Below, one piece after another: positions 35,768-45,292 of a stretch of DNA of 64,000 nt (position 1 is its first letter; each line of letters starts with the position of its first letter). The stretch spans positions 39,975 to 103,974 of the forward strand of contig NZ_QLTA01000014.1 in the NCBI RefSeq assembly GCF_003269065.1, given 5' to 3'. The notes below the pieces were generated by a model, which worked only from the letters and a program-made list of their open reading frames with translations, had not been told where the DNA came from and ran no database searches. The stretch comes from Paracidovorax anthurii (GTDB lineage Bacteria > Pseudomonadota > Gammaproteobacteria > Burkholderiales > Burkholderiaceae_C). Both the position numbers and the translations under genes were made by a program.

Positions 35768-36832
35768 TCAAATCTTGTCGTACTTGCCCACGTAGACTTG
35801 GCTCGTCAGGTAGTAGTCGGTGATTGCCAAGAGTGTGAGTTGGGTGCTTCCGGTGTTGCGGGTTTGGTGCATCGCCCAGCGTGGCGAGAAGACCGCGTCG
35901 CCCGGTTTGACGGGAACCCATTCCTCGCCGACAAGAATCTCCCCATCTCCCTCGATGAAATAGAAGAGGGTTTCGTGCGCGTGTTTGTGGCGGTTGTTGC
36001 TCTTTCCGGGAGGAATGCGCACAACCCTGGGGTCGAGCACTTCGGCTGTGCAGGGGTAGCGTTCCACGGTGAATTCGATTCCCCGCATGTCATCGCACTC
36101 TTCGCACATGATTTGCCCGACCCCTGGGAACATGGCAATCGGTGGTTCCGCTTTCCGTTCGAGACTGACCCGCGCTTGAATCCGGTCCGACATGCCGCGC
36201 ATGCGCGTAAAGCGCATGAATGCATGCAACTCCTCCAGAAAATCCAGATGCAGTCCCAGAATGGGGCCGGTGGAACTGCTCCAAGTGCCGTGGGCGTCAA
36301 ACCGCTCAGCGGCATGGACGCCCAATGGCTGGCTGCCAGCCGACGCCTTGTCGAGTCCTCGCGTCAACTCGGCCAATACGTGTGCCTGAATCAGGCGCAG
36401 GGCGGAACAGATATCGTCTGCGGTGCTGTCGTTTGCCTGCTCGCACAACACCAGGCTCTGGTGCTCGAGGTGCTTGGCAAAGCCCGGCAGTGACTCCCCG
36501 GTCAATCTCACGGCTTCCGTGGCTCGAAGCACCTTGTCGTATTGGAGCCGCTGGCGCCCGAGGGTACCGAGGATGCCGCTGGCGATCGCATCGGTCGCGA
36601 GTCCGTTGTCGACGAGATGGTGGACAGCATTGATCGCCACCTCGTGCTGGAACGCCAACATGGGAATCACCATGGACATGTCTTGCGGTGTCAGCCACCC
36701 CGCGGACATCGCCTTCAGGAGCAGGCTGCTCGCCAACGTTTCGCCAGCAGAGGCGCTCGTGGCTGTTCGGGCCGTTGGCCTCGCCTCGTGTGCGTCAGGG
36801 CCGTCCCTGTCCAGCGTCAATATGGTTGTCAT
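35768..36832 (-). CDS. Cupin-domain protein with helical N-terminal region
   Basis: 354 residues. Residues about 270-345 form a cupin: RIPPGKSNNRHKHAHETLF (His282, His284 and nearby His286/Glu287), YFIEGDGEILVGEEWVPVKP, and the second-motif His322 in RWAMHQTRNTG. These residues should hold a mononuclear metal. The first ~235 residues are helical and not recognised. It lies 31 bases upstream of the diiron-protein gene in the same operon. Cupin and diiron modules are fused in the nitrosourea synthase SznF, so a joint oxidative chemistry is possible but unproven. Confidence 0.75.
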   Translation of the reverse strand: MTTILTLDRDGPDAHEARPTARTATSASAGETLASSLLLKAMSAGWLTPQDMSMVIPMLAFQHEVAINAVHHLVDNGLATDAIASGILGTLGRQRLQYDKVLRATEAVRLTGESLPGFAKHLEHQSLVLCEQANDSTADDICSALRLIQAHVLAELTRGLDKASAGSQPLGVHAAERFDAHGTWSSSTGPILGLHLDFLEELHAFMRFTRMRGMSDRIQARVSLERKAEPPIAMFPGVGQIMCEECDDMRGIEFTVERYPCTAEVLDPRVVRIPPGKSNNRHKHAHETLFYFIEGDGEILVGEEWVPVKPGDAVFSPRWAMHQTRNTGSTQLTLLAITDYYLTSQVYVGKYDKI

Positions 36833-36876
36833 CTCTTTGTCTCCCTTTTTTTGTTAAAACAATCCAGCGAACGTTG

Positions 36877-37800
36877 TCAGGCAGGTTTCGGTTTGGCTCC
36901 CGTCACCACCAGCAGCACGCCCCCCATCACCAGTGCAATCCCGGCCACGGTGCCACCGCTTGGGAACTCGCCGAGTAGCGGCATGCCCATCAGCACCGCC
37001 AGTGCTGGAGCCAGCGCGCCGAAGATCGCAGCGCGTGGTGCTCCCAGCCGCCGCACGGCCTCGGCGTAGAAGAACATGGCAAGGATGGCGACGCAGATCC
37101 CCTGGGCCACGACCTGGAACAGCACGTCGCGCACCGGCGCGGTGAAGATGGCGGGACTCAGGAACAGGAAGTAGATGGGTGCGAAGATCAACGCCGACCC
37201 CACGTTCACCAGTGCCGTTGCCTGCCATGGGCTGATGCCCGAGCGTCGCTGCGTAACCGTGTAGCTCGCGAAAAGCAGTCCACCGCAGAGGAACAGCAGG
37301 TCGCCGCGCCATTCACCTTGCGCACGGTTGGCGATCAGCGCATAGCCGCCCATGCAAGCCGCTCCGGCGATGACCGTGAGCAGACCGAACACCTGTGTGC
37401 GGCTGAAGCGTTCACCGTACAAGACCGCGGACAGCAGTGCTACCCAGATCGGCATGGACCCGATCATCAGCGTGGCGACATGGGAGGCCGGCGCGAAGCG
37501 CATGCCGATGGAGGCGGCCATCATGAAGGGCACGCCGGCGCCGATCAGCATGATGCAGATCTTCCCGATGCCGATCTTCTGCATTCCCGCGCCCTGGCGC
37601 AGCAGGATGGGCCACAGGAACAGCGCCGAAACGCCGAAGCGCAGCATTGTCACATCGGCCGGTGCCAGCGTGGTCTTCACCGCAAAGCGCGTGGCGACCG
37701 ACCATCCCGACCAGATCAAGGCCACTGCCAGGCCGCAGAGGACACCGATGGTGGTTCTGCTCAACGTGGGGGTGGACGAAGCAGTCGCCGACGTGCTCAC
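36877..37800 (-). CDS. EamA/DMT-family transporter
   Basis: 307 residues with ten predicted membrane segments and the duplicated EamA layout. The N-terminal repeat includes IGVLCGLAVALIWSGWSVAT and ADVTMLRFGVSALFLWPI. The C-terminal repeat ends FPSGGTVAGIALVMGGVLLV. Members export amino acids, metabolites or drugs. The start at 37800 overlaps the reductase stop as ATGA. In this operon it is the likely exporter of the pathway product. Confidence 0.88.
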   Translation of the reverse strand: MSTSATASSTPTLSRTTIGVLCGLAVALIWSGWSVATRFAVKTTLAPADVTMLRFGVSALFLWPILLRQGAGMQKIGIGKICIMLIGAGVPFMMAASIGMRFAPASHVATLMIGSMPIWVALLSAVLYGERFSRTQVFGLLTVIAGAACMGGYALIANRAQGEWRGDLLFLCGGLLFASYTVTQRRSGISPWQATALVNVGSALIFAPIYFLFLSPAIFTAPVRDVLFQVVAQGICVAILAMFFYAEAVRRLGAPRAAIFGALAPALAVLMGMPLLGEFPSGGTVAGIALVMGGVLLVVTGAKPKPA

Positions 37801-38675
37801 AGTTCCGCCTTTTCACGCAGTACCTTGACGATGCCGATCGCATCGTCATTGGCCAGTCCTCGCTGCATCGCCTTTTTGAACAGATCGCGATTGGCCTGCG
37901 CGATCGGCACCCACAGGCCTCGCAGCTCGGCTTCATCGCAGACCAGTCCAATGTCCTTGGACACATGGCGGATCGGTGCCTGCTGTGCGAAGTCGTCCGC
38001 TAGCAGCTTGGGCGCTTTCATGCGCAACACGTCATTGGCCAAGGGGCCGGCGAGTGCCATGTCGATGAAAAGATCGACATCGAGCCCTGACTCGCGCGCG
38101 AAGTGCGTCGCCTCCGAGATGGCCTCGAAGGTGGCGACCAGCAGAAGCTGGTTGGCCAGCTTCATGCGCATGGCCGTGGGCACCGCCCCGCAACGAACGG
38201 TCTTCTTGCCGATGGCATCGAACACCGGCATGGCGTCGTCGATCCAGGCTTCGTTGGTGGCCGAGGCAAGCACGACCAACTGGCCTGTTTCTGCAGGCTT
38301 TCGCGAACCCGACAAAGGCGCTTCGATGTAGCGACCGCCGGCCTTCTGTACGGCACGGGCCAGCGCGAGTGAGTAGGAAGGGGCAACGGTCGCCATGAGG
38401 ATGACGGTCTTGTCCTGCAGAGGGGCGGAGATGTGGCCGCGTGCATCGCACCCCAACACCTGATCCACCTCCTGTCCGCTGGGCACCAGCAGGATCACCG
38501 TGTCACTGACCGTGATGGCCTGCGTTGCGGAGTCAGCGGTGGCAATGCCGCTGCCTTCAAACGCCTGCCGCGTGGCCGGCGTGCGGCAATAGACCGTGAC
38601 GTCCATGCCCGCCTTTTGCAGATTGCGGGCGATGGGTTCGCCCATGACACCGATTCCGATCACACTGATTTTCAT
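37797..38675 (-). CDS. NAD(P)-dependent beta-hydroxyacid-dehydrogenase-family reductase
   Basis: 292 residues. The Rossmann motif is VIGIGVMGEPIA at the N-terminus. The substrate loop EAPLSGSRKPAETGQLVVLA (about 119-138) resembles the glyoxylate/succinic-semialdehyde reductase subgroup, and Lys172 in MKLANQ is the expected catalytic lysine. The ATG at 38675 has GGTGGTG upstream and gives the family N-terminus. It is the first gene of the minus-strand operon, divergent from the LysR gene. The substrate is unknown. Confidence 0.85.
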   Translation of the reverse strand: MKISVIGIGVMGEPIARNLQKAGMDVTVYCRTPATRQAFEGSGIATADSATQAITVSDTVILLVPSGQEVDQVLGCDARGHISAPLQDKTVILMATVAPSYSLALARAVQKAGGRYIEAPLSGSRKPAETGQLVVLASATNEAWIDDAMPVFDAIGKKTVRCGAVPTAMRMKLANQLLLVATFEAISEATHFARESGLDVDLFIDMALAGPLANDVLRMKAPKLLADDFAQQAPIRHVSKDIGLVCDEAELRGLWVPIAQANRDLFKKAMQRGLANDDAIGIVKVLREKAEL

Positions 38676-38777
38676 CACCACCTCTGGTAGTCGAGATTCA
38701 TATGGAGAGCCAATGTAGGCACATGCGTCTATCTCGTAAAATGAATTGTTGAGAACAAATAATTCGGAGATGCCGAT
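38676..38777. promoter_or_regulatory. Divergent control region with LysR-type sites
   Basis: A 102-base AT-rich intergenic region between the reductase operon and the LysR gene. TTGTT (38746-38750) and AACAA (38754-38758) form a short inverted repeat 20 bases before the LysR start, of the T-N11-A kind LysR proteins bind. Both promoters must lie here. Confidence 0.55.
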
Positions 38778-39671
38778 ATGTTGGAGCTGTCGGAGCTGCG
38801 GACGTTTCTGGCTGTTGTGCATGCGGGAGGCATCAACAAGGCTGCCGAGGCGATGCATCGCGCTCAGTCCAGCATCACCGTGCGCATTCAGCAGCTGGAG
38901 GAAAAGCTGGGCGTCTCGCTGTTCATCCGGGAAGGGCGGTCACTGCAGCTTTCTCCGGCCGGCAAGGTGCTGATGGACTATGCAGCGCGCCTGATCGACC
39001 TGGCGCAGGAAGCTTCGGAAGCCACGCGCAACGACCGGCCCAAGGGCCTGTTGCGACTTGGAGCAATGGAAAGCACGGCTGCCGTGCGTCTCCCGCAGCC
39101 GCTGGGGCTGTTTCACGAGATGTACCCCGATGTGACGCTGGAGCTGTACTCCGACGACCCGCGCGAACTGATCCAACGGGTGTTGAAGGGCGAACTGGAT
39201 ACGGCGCTGATCGCCGATCCCATGACGGACAAGCGCCTCAACGCGATGGCGATCTATGAAGAGGAACTCGTACTTGTGGCCGAGGCCCGGCACCCGCCCA
39301 TTGCCTCGCCCAAGGATGTTCCATCCAAGACGATTCTGGCCTTCCATCCTGGCTGTCCTCACCGCCAGCGCCTGGAGGACTGGTTCGGGCGCTCGCGCTT
39401 GAAGCCCAAACGTGTCGTGGAGGTGGGCTCCTACCATCTGATCCTGGGATGCGCCGCGGTGGGCATGGGCGTTGCGCTCATGCCGCGCAGCGTTCTGAGC
39501 ACCTATGTAGAGCGATCGCGTCTGAGTGTCCACCCCCTGCCGCCCAAGTTCAACCGGGCCATGACGCGGCTGGTCTGGCGCAAGGATGCTCCGGAGGCAA
39601 ACATCCTGGCGCTTTCACGAGTGCTGCTCAAGTATGGGGGCGAGCGGGAGGGCGGGCAGGACTCGCAATGA
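38778..39671 (+). CDS. LysR-family transcriptional regulator
   Basis: 297 residues. The N-terminal helix-turn-helix is typical (LRTFLAVVHAGGINKAAEAM, then RAQSSITVRIQQLEEKLG). A periplasmic-binding-protein-like effector domain follows from about residue 90, with SAGMGVALMP-type sequence visible as AAVGMGVALMPRSVL. Divergent position indicates that it controls the reductase-EamA-cupin-diiron operon and its own gene. Confidence 0.93.
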   Translation: MLELSELRTFLAVVHAGGINKAAEAMHRAQSSITVRIQQLEEKLGVSLFIREGRSLQLSPAGKVLMDYAARLIDLAQEASEATRNDRPKGLLRLGAMESTAAVRLPQPLGLFHEMYPDVTLELYSDDPRELIQRVLKGELDTALIADPMTDKRLNAMAIYEEELVLVAEARHPPIASPKDVPSKTILAFHPGCPHRQRLEDWFGRSRLKPKRVVEVGSYHLILGCAAVGMGVALMPRSVLSTYVERSRLSVHPLPPKFNRAMTRLVWRKDAPEANILALSRVLLKYGGEREGGQDSQ

Positions 39672-39794
39672 ATTCGGTGCGCCTGCACGATGCCAGCGAT
39701 CGCGGGCGGTGAACAGTTGTGGCAGTTGCGGAGCAACAGGGCGTTGCGATTGACATCGAGCGCACCGCTGGTAGGGTTCTGTCCAGGAGGCTCT

Positions 39795-40133
39795 ATGCGA
39801 AAAGCCATCTTCTTTTTCTTCCTGCTGCTGGGCATCGGCGCTGGATATCTGTCTGCTAGTAATGATGACTGGGGCCTACGGGTCGGCATGATGACCGTGG
39901 GCGCAATGTTCGGCGGGGCGATTGGAGGTGGGCTGTCGCAGATTGGCAAGCGTCAGGCGAAGTTCCGGCACCAGTGGCGAACTGAAGAGGAGGTTGAGCC
40001 TATCCCTGGGATGGGTACGTCCAGCCGTGATCTGGCGGCCAACTTTTGGCGAGACAAGGGACAGCCACCCTTCACGCGGATGCCTGACGCCGAACCGGAT
40101 AAGCACATGTTCGACCCTGACCGGATTGGTTAG
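39795..40133 (+). CDS. Small two-span membrane protein facing traG
   Basis: 112 residues from the ATG at 39795, which has AGGAGG upstream. Two membrane segments (AIFFFFLLLGIGAGYLSA and GMMTVGAMFGGAIGGGL) are followed by a hydrophilic tail of about 60 residues. Its stop is five bases from the traG stop, in convergent orientation. Entry-exclusion proteins of F-like and SXT-like elements are small inner-membrane proteins near traG, so that role is possible. The opposite strand argues for caution. Confidence 0.6.
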   Translation: MRKAIFFFFLLLGIGAGYLSASNDDWGLRVGMMTVGAMFGGAIGGGLSQIGKRQAKFRHQWRTEEEVEPIPGMGTSSRDLAANFWRDKGQPPFTRMPDAEPDKHMFDPDRIG

Positions 40134-40138
40134 GGCAA

Positions 40139-42910
40139 CTACTTCTTGAGAGCGTCCTTCACAGCATTCTTGGCATCGTTGATGAGAGGTGCTGCGTCTT
40201 CTTTCACCTGATTGACGGACTGCTTCATCAGCGAGCGCTTGGACGCAAGGGTCCCGTCGGGTGTCTTCGTGATCTGCGCCTTTCGATCGAACGTTCCTTG
40301 ATCGGCTGACGTAGCTGCACGGATCCGCTCCCCTTCCTCGCGAATAGTGCCTCGCATCGACGAAGGAACGACCGTGTCCGATGCGGGTTGCGCAGTACCA
40401 CCGAATCGACGCACGGCACCCTGGTTCGAATGGTGGCGCGCAGCAAGATCGGGCGTCAAATCCGGATCGCTGGAGTGCCGCAGATGCTGAGCTTGAAGTT
40501 CGCCAAAGGCCGTGGGAACCGCAGTCCCGTCCGAGAAAACGCTCTGGGGACGCAAAGACTGGCGGGCCAGTTCCGCCTCCATCAGCACGCGTGCGGAGGC
40601 ACTGTTGCCCCCGTACTGCTCGGCGTAACGGGTGAACATGGCGAGGTTGTGCGGGTCCTGGGCAATGTCGATGGAGATGGTCTCGCCTCGCTCGTAGGCG
40701 GTGGAGACGCGTTCTGCGAAGGCGCTCCGCTCCGAGAGGCTGGCGTCGGCGCGCTCCGAGCGTGCAGCTGTTGACGACAGACGGGCGGAGAGGTCTTGCG
40801 CATCACGTGCATCGCTGGCGATGACGTTCATGAAGCTCCTGTCCTGAGATGCCCGGTCGCCGAACTGCTTGAATTCGGCGAGTTGATCGCTTGTCATGCT
40901 GCCGACGACACGACGCTCTTCCGCTGAAAGGCTCGATGCGTAGCTCTTGTCGGCAGTGGCGTTGCCAGATACTCCGGCTATGGGTGAACTGATGCCCAAA
41001 CGCCCCGACGCGCCAAGTGCGATGCGAGCGACCTGTGATTGCGAGAGGCCGGTGGAGTCGGCCACGCTCTTGCTGATCTGGTCCAGACGGTTGAGTGTTT
41101 CGCCGAACTGCTCGAAGCTGCTCGACGTCGAGCCGGAGCTGCTGCGCGAAGACCGCAGCTTGGTCACGCCCTTGGTGAACGCTTCCGCGAGCATCGCCGA
41201 GCGCTCGTTGCTGGCCGCGACCGACTCACTGCGCGCCGCATCCACCTGCCGGCTCGCGTCCTGCACGTCCTGTTCGGACACCCGCATCGAGACAACCCGC
41301 GACGCGAAGCCCTGGTTGCGCAGCAGGCTTACCGCCGTCGTTCCGCTGAGTGCGCTGGCGGTGAAGGTGTTGCCGCTCAGGTCGTTCTGCCAACTGCCCA
41401 TGAACGCCGAAGTGCGGTTCGGCGCGAGCTGCATCTGGTCCATCGACACGTTGCCCAGCGAGGTGTTGCCCACGGTGGAGGCCGCGGTGGATCCCGAGAG
41501 GGTGGCCTGCAAGCCGGACAGACCTCCGACCAATGCGGTGCCGAAGTTTTCCATGCGCTTGAGCGCGGCCCAGGCGATGAACGGGATGCTGATCGCGAGA
41601 TAGCCGACGACGGCCTCGCCCGACAGCGCGCGCGAGTAGATCACCGAAGACGTCTGCAGTGCCAGCGCTTTGGCCCCGGAGCCCAGGTCCGCGGCCGCCG
41701 CCAGGTCGTAGGCGGCGTAGACCGAGGCCATGTAGTTGAGGATCGCGTAGAGCGGCGGCCACAGCTGGATCCAGATCAGGATCGTCGCATAGCCTTTGAA
41801 GGCCAGCATGGTCTCGCGGCCGCTGGTCAGCAGGAGCAGCAGCACGAAGAGCGGGAAGAGGGCGTAGGTGACCGCCTCGATCACGTTGCGCAGCACCGGC
41901 AGCGCCTGCTCGGCCACCTTGCCGAAGTTGAGCCACGAGGCGTTCATCTGCGCGACGGCCTGTGCCCGGCCCACGGCCAGCACCATGGCCGCGGGGTCGT
42001 TGACCTTCTGCCCCACGATCTTGCCGGTGTCTTCCAGGGCGTTGAGCATCGCGTTCTGGCGGATGATGTCGGCGGCCGTGGCCGAAGCGTTGGCGATGCT
42101 GTTTTTGAGGTAGGCCTGCTGGATCTGGCCTGCGATCGCGGCCGCCGCAGCGGTGCCGGGAAGTGTCGGGTTGAGCTGGAAGGCCAGCCTGCCCTGGATG
42201 CGCTGGATCTGCGCCGGCAGCCGGCCGTTCAGGCCCAGATAGACGTTGGGACAGGTGTCTACGCCCACGGCGCCGCCGGCACGGGTCAGCGTGCTGAAGC
42301 GTGCCGGATTGGGTGAGGCCATCAAGGGCCAGACGTCATCCGATGTGGAGAAGGTGGCCGGATCGAGCGTGCCATCGATCAGGTCATAGGTCGTGCAGTT
42401 GTGGATGAAGTTGACCAGATCGGTGCGGAAGGCCGGGTCCTGGAACACCACGTTGCCGGTCTCGCGCACGAGGCGGTTGCCGAACATCAGCCCGTTGCGC
42501 TCGTAGGAGAGTTCCGCCGGCAATGCCCCCATGCCCGGGATTACCTGGAAGGCCGTCTCGAAGAGGCCGGTGAGGGTGTGCCCGATCGTGCTGGTGAGGC
42601 TGCCCAACACCGCGACGCCGAAGGGCACGTTGTCGACCACGCGCACGGCCGAGCCCCCGGTGCGGTCCACGATGCCCACCGTGACCCTTGGCACGATCAG
42701 GATGCCGAAGACCAGCACCACGGTGGCCAGCCATTTCCAGCCCTGGAGCTTTTCGGGGGCGAAGGCGTAGGCGATCAGGGCAGCGACAAAGCCGCAGAAA
42801 GCCACCGCCGCGACGGCCGCGGAGTAGTCGCTCGACGCATGGATGGCCGCGGCCGCGTTGAATACGCCGAACAGGCTGTCCGCGTTCTGGTAGGCGTAGA
42901 TTTCCCACAT
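40139..42910 (-). CDS. traG: Conjugative transfer protein TraG (F-type)
   Basis: 923 residues. The N-terminal half holds several membrane segments (about 30-80, 330-355 and 365-390, with TYALFPLFVLLLLLTSG and YLAISIPFIAWAALKRM) and is needed for pilus assembly. The C-terminal half is hydrophilic and Ser/Ala-rich and in F stabilises mating pairs and contributes to entry exclusion. The start MWEIYAYQNADS is typical of the family. The open frame continues far upstream but only as antisense-like shadow. Last gene of the tra cluster. Confidence 0.93.
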   Translation of the reverse strand: MWEIYAYQNADSLFGVFNAAAAIHASSDYSAAVAAVAFCGFVAALIAYAFAPEKLQGWKWLATVVLVFGILIVPRVTVGIVDRTGGSAVRVVDNVPFGVAVLGSLTSTIGHTLTGLFETAFQVIPGMGALPAELSYERNGLMFGNRLVRETGNVVFQDPAFRTDLVNFIHNCTTYDLIDGTLDPATFSTSDDVWPLMASPNPARFSTLTRAGGAVGVDTCPNVYLGLNGRLPAQIQRIQGRLAFQLNPTLPGTAAAAAIAGQIQQAYLKNSIANASATAADIIRQNAMLNALEDTGKIVGQKVNDPAAMVLAVGRAQAVAQMNASWLNFGKVAEQALPVLRNVIEAVTYALFPLFVLLLLLTSGRETMLAFKGYATILIWIQLWPPLYAILNYMASVYAAYDLAAAADLGSGAKALALQTSSVIYSRALSGEAVVGYLAISIPFIAWAALKRMENFGTALVGGLSGLQATLSGSTAASTVGNTSLGNVSMDQMQLAPNRTSAFMGSWQNDLSGNTFTASALSGTTAVSLLRNQGFASRVVSMRVSEQDVQDASRQVDAARSESVAASNERSAMLAEAFTKGVTKLRSSRSSSGSTSSSFEQFGETLNRLDQISKSVADSTGLSQSQVARIALGASGRLGISSPIAGVSGNATADKSYASSLSAEERRVVGSMTSDQLAEFKQFGDRASQDRSFMNVIASDARDAQDLSARLSSTAARSERADASLSERSAFAERVSTAYERGETISIDIAQDPHNLAMFTRYAEQYGGNSASARVLMEAELARQSLRPQSVFSDGTAVPTAFGELQAQHLRHSSDPDLTPDLAARHHSNQGAVRRFGGTAQPASDTVVPSSMRGTIREEGERIRAATSADQGTFDRKAQITKTPDGTLASKRSLMKQSVNQVKEDAAPLINDAKNAVKDALKK

Positions 42911-42948
42911 GGCGGCACCCCTCCATTGGTTCTGTGTTGGCAGGGCGT

Positions 42949-44397
42949 TCAGCGCGATCCGTAGGCCGCCTGCTGGCCCAGCATGTCCATGACGTGCTGG
43001 GGCATGCTCGAGCGCAGTTGGCGCTCCAGTTGCTCCAGGTGGCTCGCCACGGCGCGGAACGAGCCGACCTTCTGGTACAGCAGGTTTTTCTCCTGGGAGA
43101 GCAGCAGCAGGAGTGCCTGGGCGCGTTGACGGATCTGGTGGGCCTGATCGCGCTGGTGCTGCTGCAGCGTGAAGTCCTTGGCCAGGGCCGCCATGCCGAC
43201 CCTCAGGTTGCGTTCCAGAAGGACGTAGGCGTAGTCGGCGGCGATCACGTCGCGGTACTGGCCGATCAGGCTGTCGGCGAGCCCTGAGCCCGGGATGCTG
43301 GTGCCGATGGAGAGCATCTTGTACACCGGCTCGGTGGTCTGGTTCACGAAGCCGACTTCGGCCGAGTTGTTGGGGATGGGCGTGCGCGTGGCGATGCGGT
43401 CGGCGATCGATCGCATCATGGTTTCCACGCGCGCGGTGAACGGCACGTGGTTGTACGCCGTGTTGAGAGAGACCCCGTCGCAGTTCGTGGTGTCGTTGCA
43501 GCGCAGCAGGTGCTGGACGACGTTCGTGCCGGAGCCCGCGGCCTGGCCGTAGAGCAACTGGCTGATGGAGGTCAGGGTGGGCGCGATGGGTTCGGGGTCG
43601 CGCCCCGACTCCTCGGGGTAGTAGATGACGGTGCCGACCATGCTCATGATCAGTTCCCGCCCGGAGTCGTCCAGGTAGGCGCCCGCGTGCTGCAGCGCCT
43701 TCCAGGTCAGGTTGCCGACGAACGGGGCCTTGTTGCGCACGTTCGCGTCGCCCGAGGATCGCGCGGAGGACAAGATGCCGGGCCGGTCGGTCGCGCAGCG
43801 CCGCCGCGCCGCGTCGCGGTCGCTCTCCAGGCCCATCTCCATCGCGAGGTCGGAGCAGCTTTCCTGGGAGCTGTAGCCCACGGCCTCGGCGGCCGTGCTG
43901 ACGATGGCCTTGGCCGTCTCGCACGAGTTGATGCGGGCGTTGTTGATCCAGGTCTCCAGGCCCTTGGCCCATTTGGTCAGGCCGCCCAGCAGCGGCGAGA
44001 CGGCCTCGAGCGCGAGCTGGAACGCGATGCCTGGGAGCGCGGCCGTGATGTTGCGCAGGAGGTTCTTGAACTCCTGCGCGGAGATGTGGCTGAAGCTGCC
44101 CCCGAAGACGTCGATCCCGCCGCAGCCGGCCTTGGCGCTCGGGAACTGGATGGCTGCGAGCTGGTAGACCTTGTTGGGCGAGCGCATCATCAGCGAGCCA
44201 CCGGTGTAGGTGTTGTAGGTCTGTCCCCGGAAGGCGCCCGGCGCCGTGTAGTTGCCGATGGCGCCCAGGTTGTTGAACATGTCGTTGACCTCGCTGTTGA
44301 GGTCGGCGCGGCTGGGCGGGGCCGCGCAGAGGAGCGCCAGGCAGGCGGCCAGCGCGGTGGCCTTGCGGCGGCGGGCGAAGCAGGGCAGGAAGGGCAT
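42949..44397 (-). CDS. traH: Conjugative pilus assembly protein TraH
   Basis: 482 residues with a signal peptide (LAACLALLCAAPPSRA). Family landmarks are DLNSEVNDMFNNLGAIGNYT at the mature N-terminus, GGSLMMRSP, GCGGIDVFGGSFSHI and the coiled C-terminal region. It acts in the periplasm with TraF, TraU, TraW and TrbC in F-type pilus assembly. It follows traF by nine bases. Confidence 0.95.
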   Translation of the reverse strand: MPFLPCFARRRKATALAACLALLCAAPPSRADLNSEVNDMFNNLGAIGNYTAPGAFRGQTYNTYTGGSLMMRSPNKVYQLAAIQFPSAKAGCGGIDVFGGSFSHISAQEFKNLLRNITAALPGIAFQLALEAVSPLLGGLTKWAKGLETWINNARINSCETAKAIVSTAAEAVGYSSQESCSDLAMEMGLESDRDAARRRCATDRPGILSSARSSGDANVRNKAPFVGNLTWKALQHAGAYLDDSGRELIMSMVGTVIYYPEESGRDPEPIAPTLTSISQLLYGQAAGSGTNVVQHLLRCNDTTNCDGVSLNTAYNHVPFTARVETMMRSIADRIATRTPIPNNSAEVGFVNQTTEPVYKMLSIGTSIPGSGLADSLIGQYRDVIAADYAYVLLERNLRVGMAALAKDFTLQQHQRDQAHQIRQRAQALLLLLSQEKNLLYQKVGSFRAVASHLEQLERQLRSSMPQHVMDMLGQQAAYGSR

Positions 44398-44406
44398 GGC
44401 GACCTC

Positions 44407-45285
44407 CTAGGGCAGGGACAGGCGCCGCGTGGCGCCGGGCAGCAGCGCCTCGCCGGCGGGCGAGGACACGATCGAAATCCGTTCCAGCAACTGCGACTCC
44501 GACAGCACGCCGGCACCGATCGGAGTGATCTTTCCGGTGGCGGGCTGGGCGAGGAAGACGGCGGGCACCTGGGTGACCTGCAGGGCGGTGGCAATTCCGT
44601 TGTCGGGACGCGCGCGCGGGAAGCCCGGCATGGGCCCCCCGTCGACGCTCACGGCGACGACCTGGATGCCATGGCGCGCCTCGAAGGCCTGCAGCGTGGG
44701 CGCGAACGCGTGGCAATACGGACAGTCCGAGCGGTAGAAGAAGAACAGCACGTGGTCGCGCCCCAGCGTAGCCACCGAGGTGGAGCGGTCGGTGCGCTGC
44801 TGCCGCTCGAAGACTTCCAGCGCCTGCGCATTCACGGGTCGGCCCTGCAGCGTCGGATCGAGTTCGGGCGTGGCCCAGGCCACGCGCTGTGCGACGTCGG
44901 CGAAGTAGGAGGCGCGGTTCACGACCTGCATCTCCAGTTCCATGTAGCGGCGCACGTTGGCCTCGCTCGGCCGCATGATGGCGATGTTGCGCAGGTCCTC
45001 GAGGGTCTTCTGGAGCCGTTCGAACTCCACCAGCTCGGGCGGGCGCGGCGGCGCAGCCGTTCGGGGCGCCGCGGCCGGGGCGGGGCGCGATGGCGGCTCG
45101 ACTTCCTCCCGCGGAGGATCTTCGTAGAAGTGCCAACCCCGCCAGCGGTCGGACCAGTAGGCGCGGGTGGCATCGTCGTGCGCGGGCGCCGCGCCGGAGC
45201 CCTGCGCCCATACCGCATCGCAGAGCGGCGCCAGCACGAGGCTCAGCAGCAGTGCCAGAGATGTTCGGAGGTGATGGTTCGCCAT
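44407..45285 (-). CDS. traF: Conjugative pilus assembly protein TraF (thioredoxin-like)
   Basis: 292 residues, signal peptide at the N-terminus. A WHFYEDP block typical of TraF is followed by a Pro/Ala-rich stretch and a thioredoxin-fold domain. The domain holds an intact CPYC in LFFFYRSDCPYCHAFAP (near residue 187), unlike F-plasmid TraF, which lacks a redox pair. It probably helps fold Cys-rich TraN, TraU and TraH. Confidence 0.93.
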   Translation of the reverse strand: MANHHLRTSLALLLSLVLAPLCDAVWAQGSGAAPAHDDATRAYWSDRWRGWHFYEDPPREEVEPPSRPAPAAAPRTAAPPRPPELVEFERLQKTLEDLRNIAIMRPSEANVRRYMELEMQVVNRASYFADVAQRVAWATPELDPTLQGRPVNAQALEVFERQQRTDRSTSVATLGRDHVLFFFYRSDCPYCHAFAPTLQAFEARHGIQVVAVSVDGGPMPGFPRARPDNGIATALQVTQVPAVFLAQPATGKITPIGAGVLSESQLLERISIVSSPAGEALLPGATRRLSLP

Positions 45286-45292
45286 CGCGCGC

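Noticed and set aside
42911..45211. N-terminal extension of the traG frame to 45211
   Set aside because: The extension runs through traH and traF in another frame with shadow composition; the start at 42910 gives the conserved TraG N-terminus.
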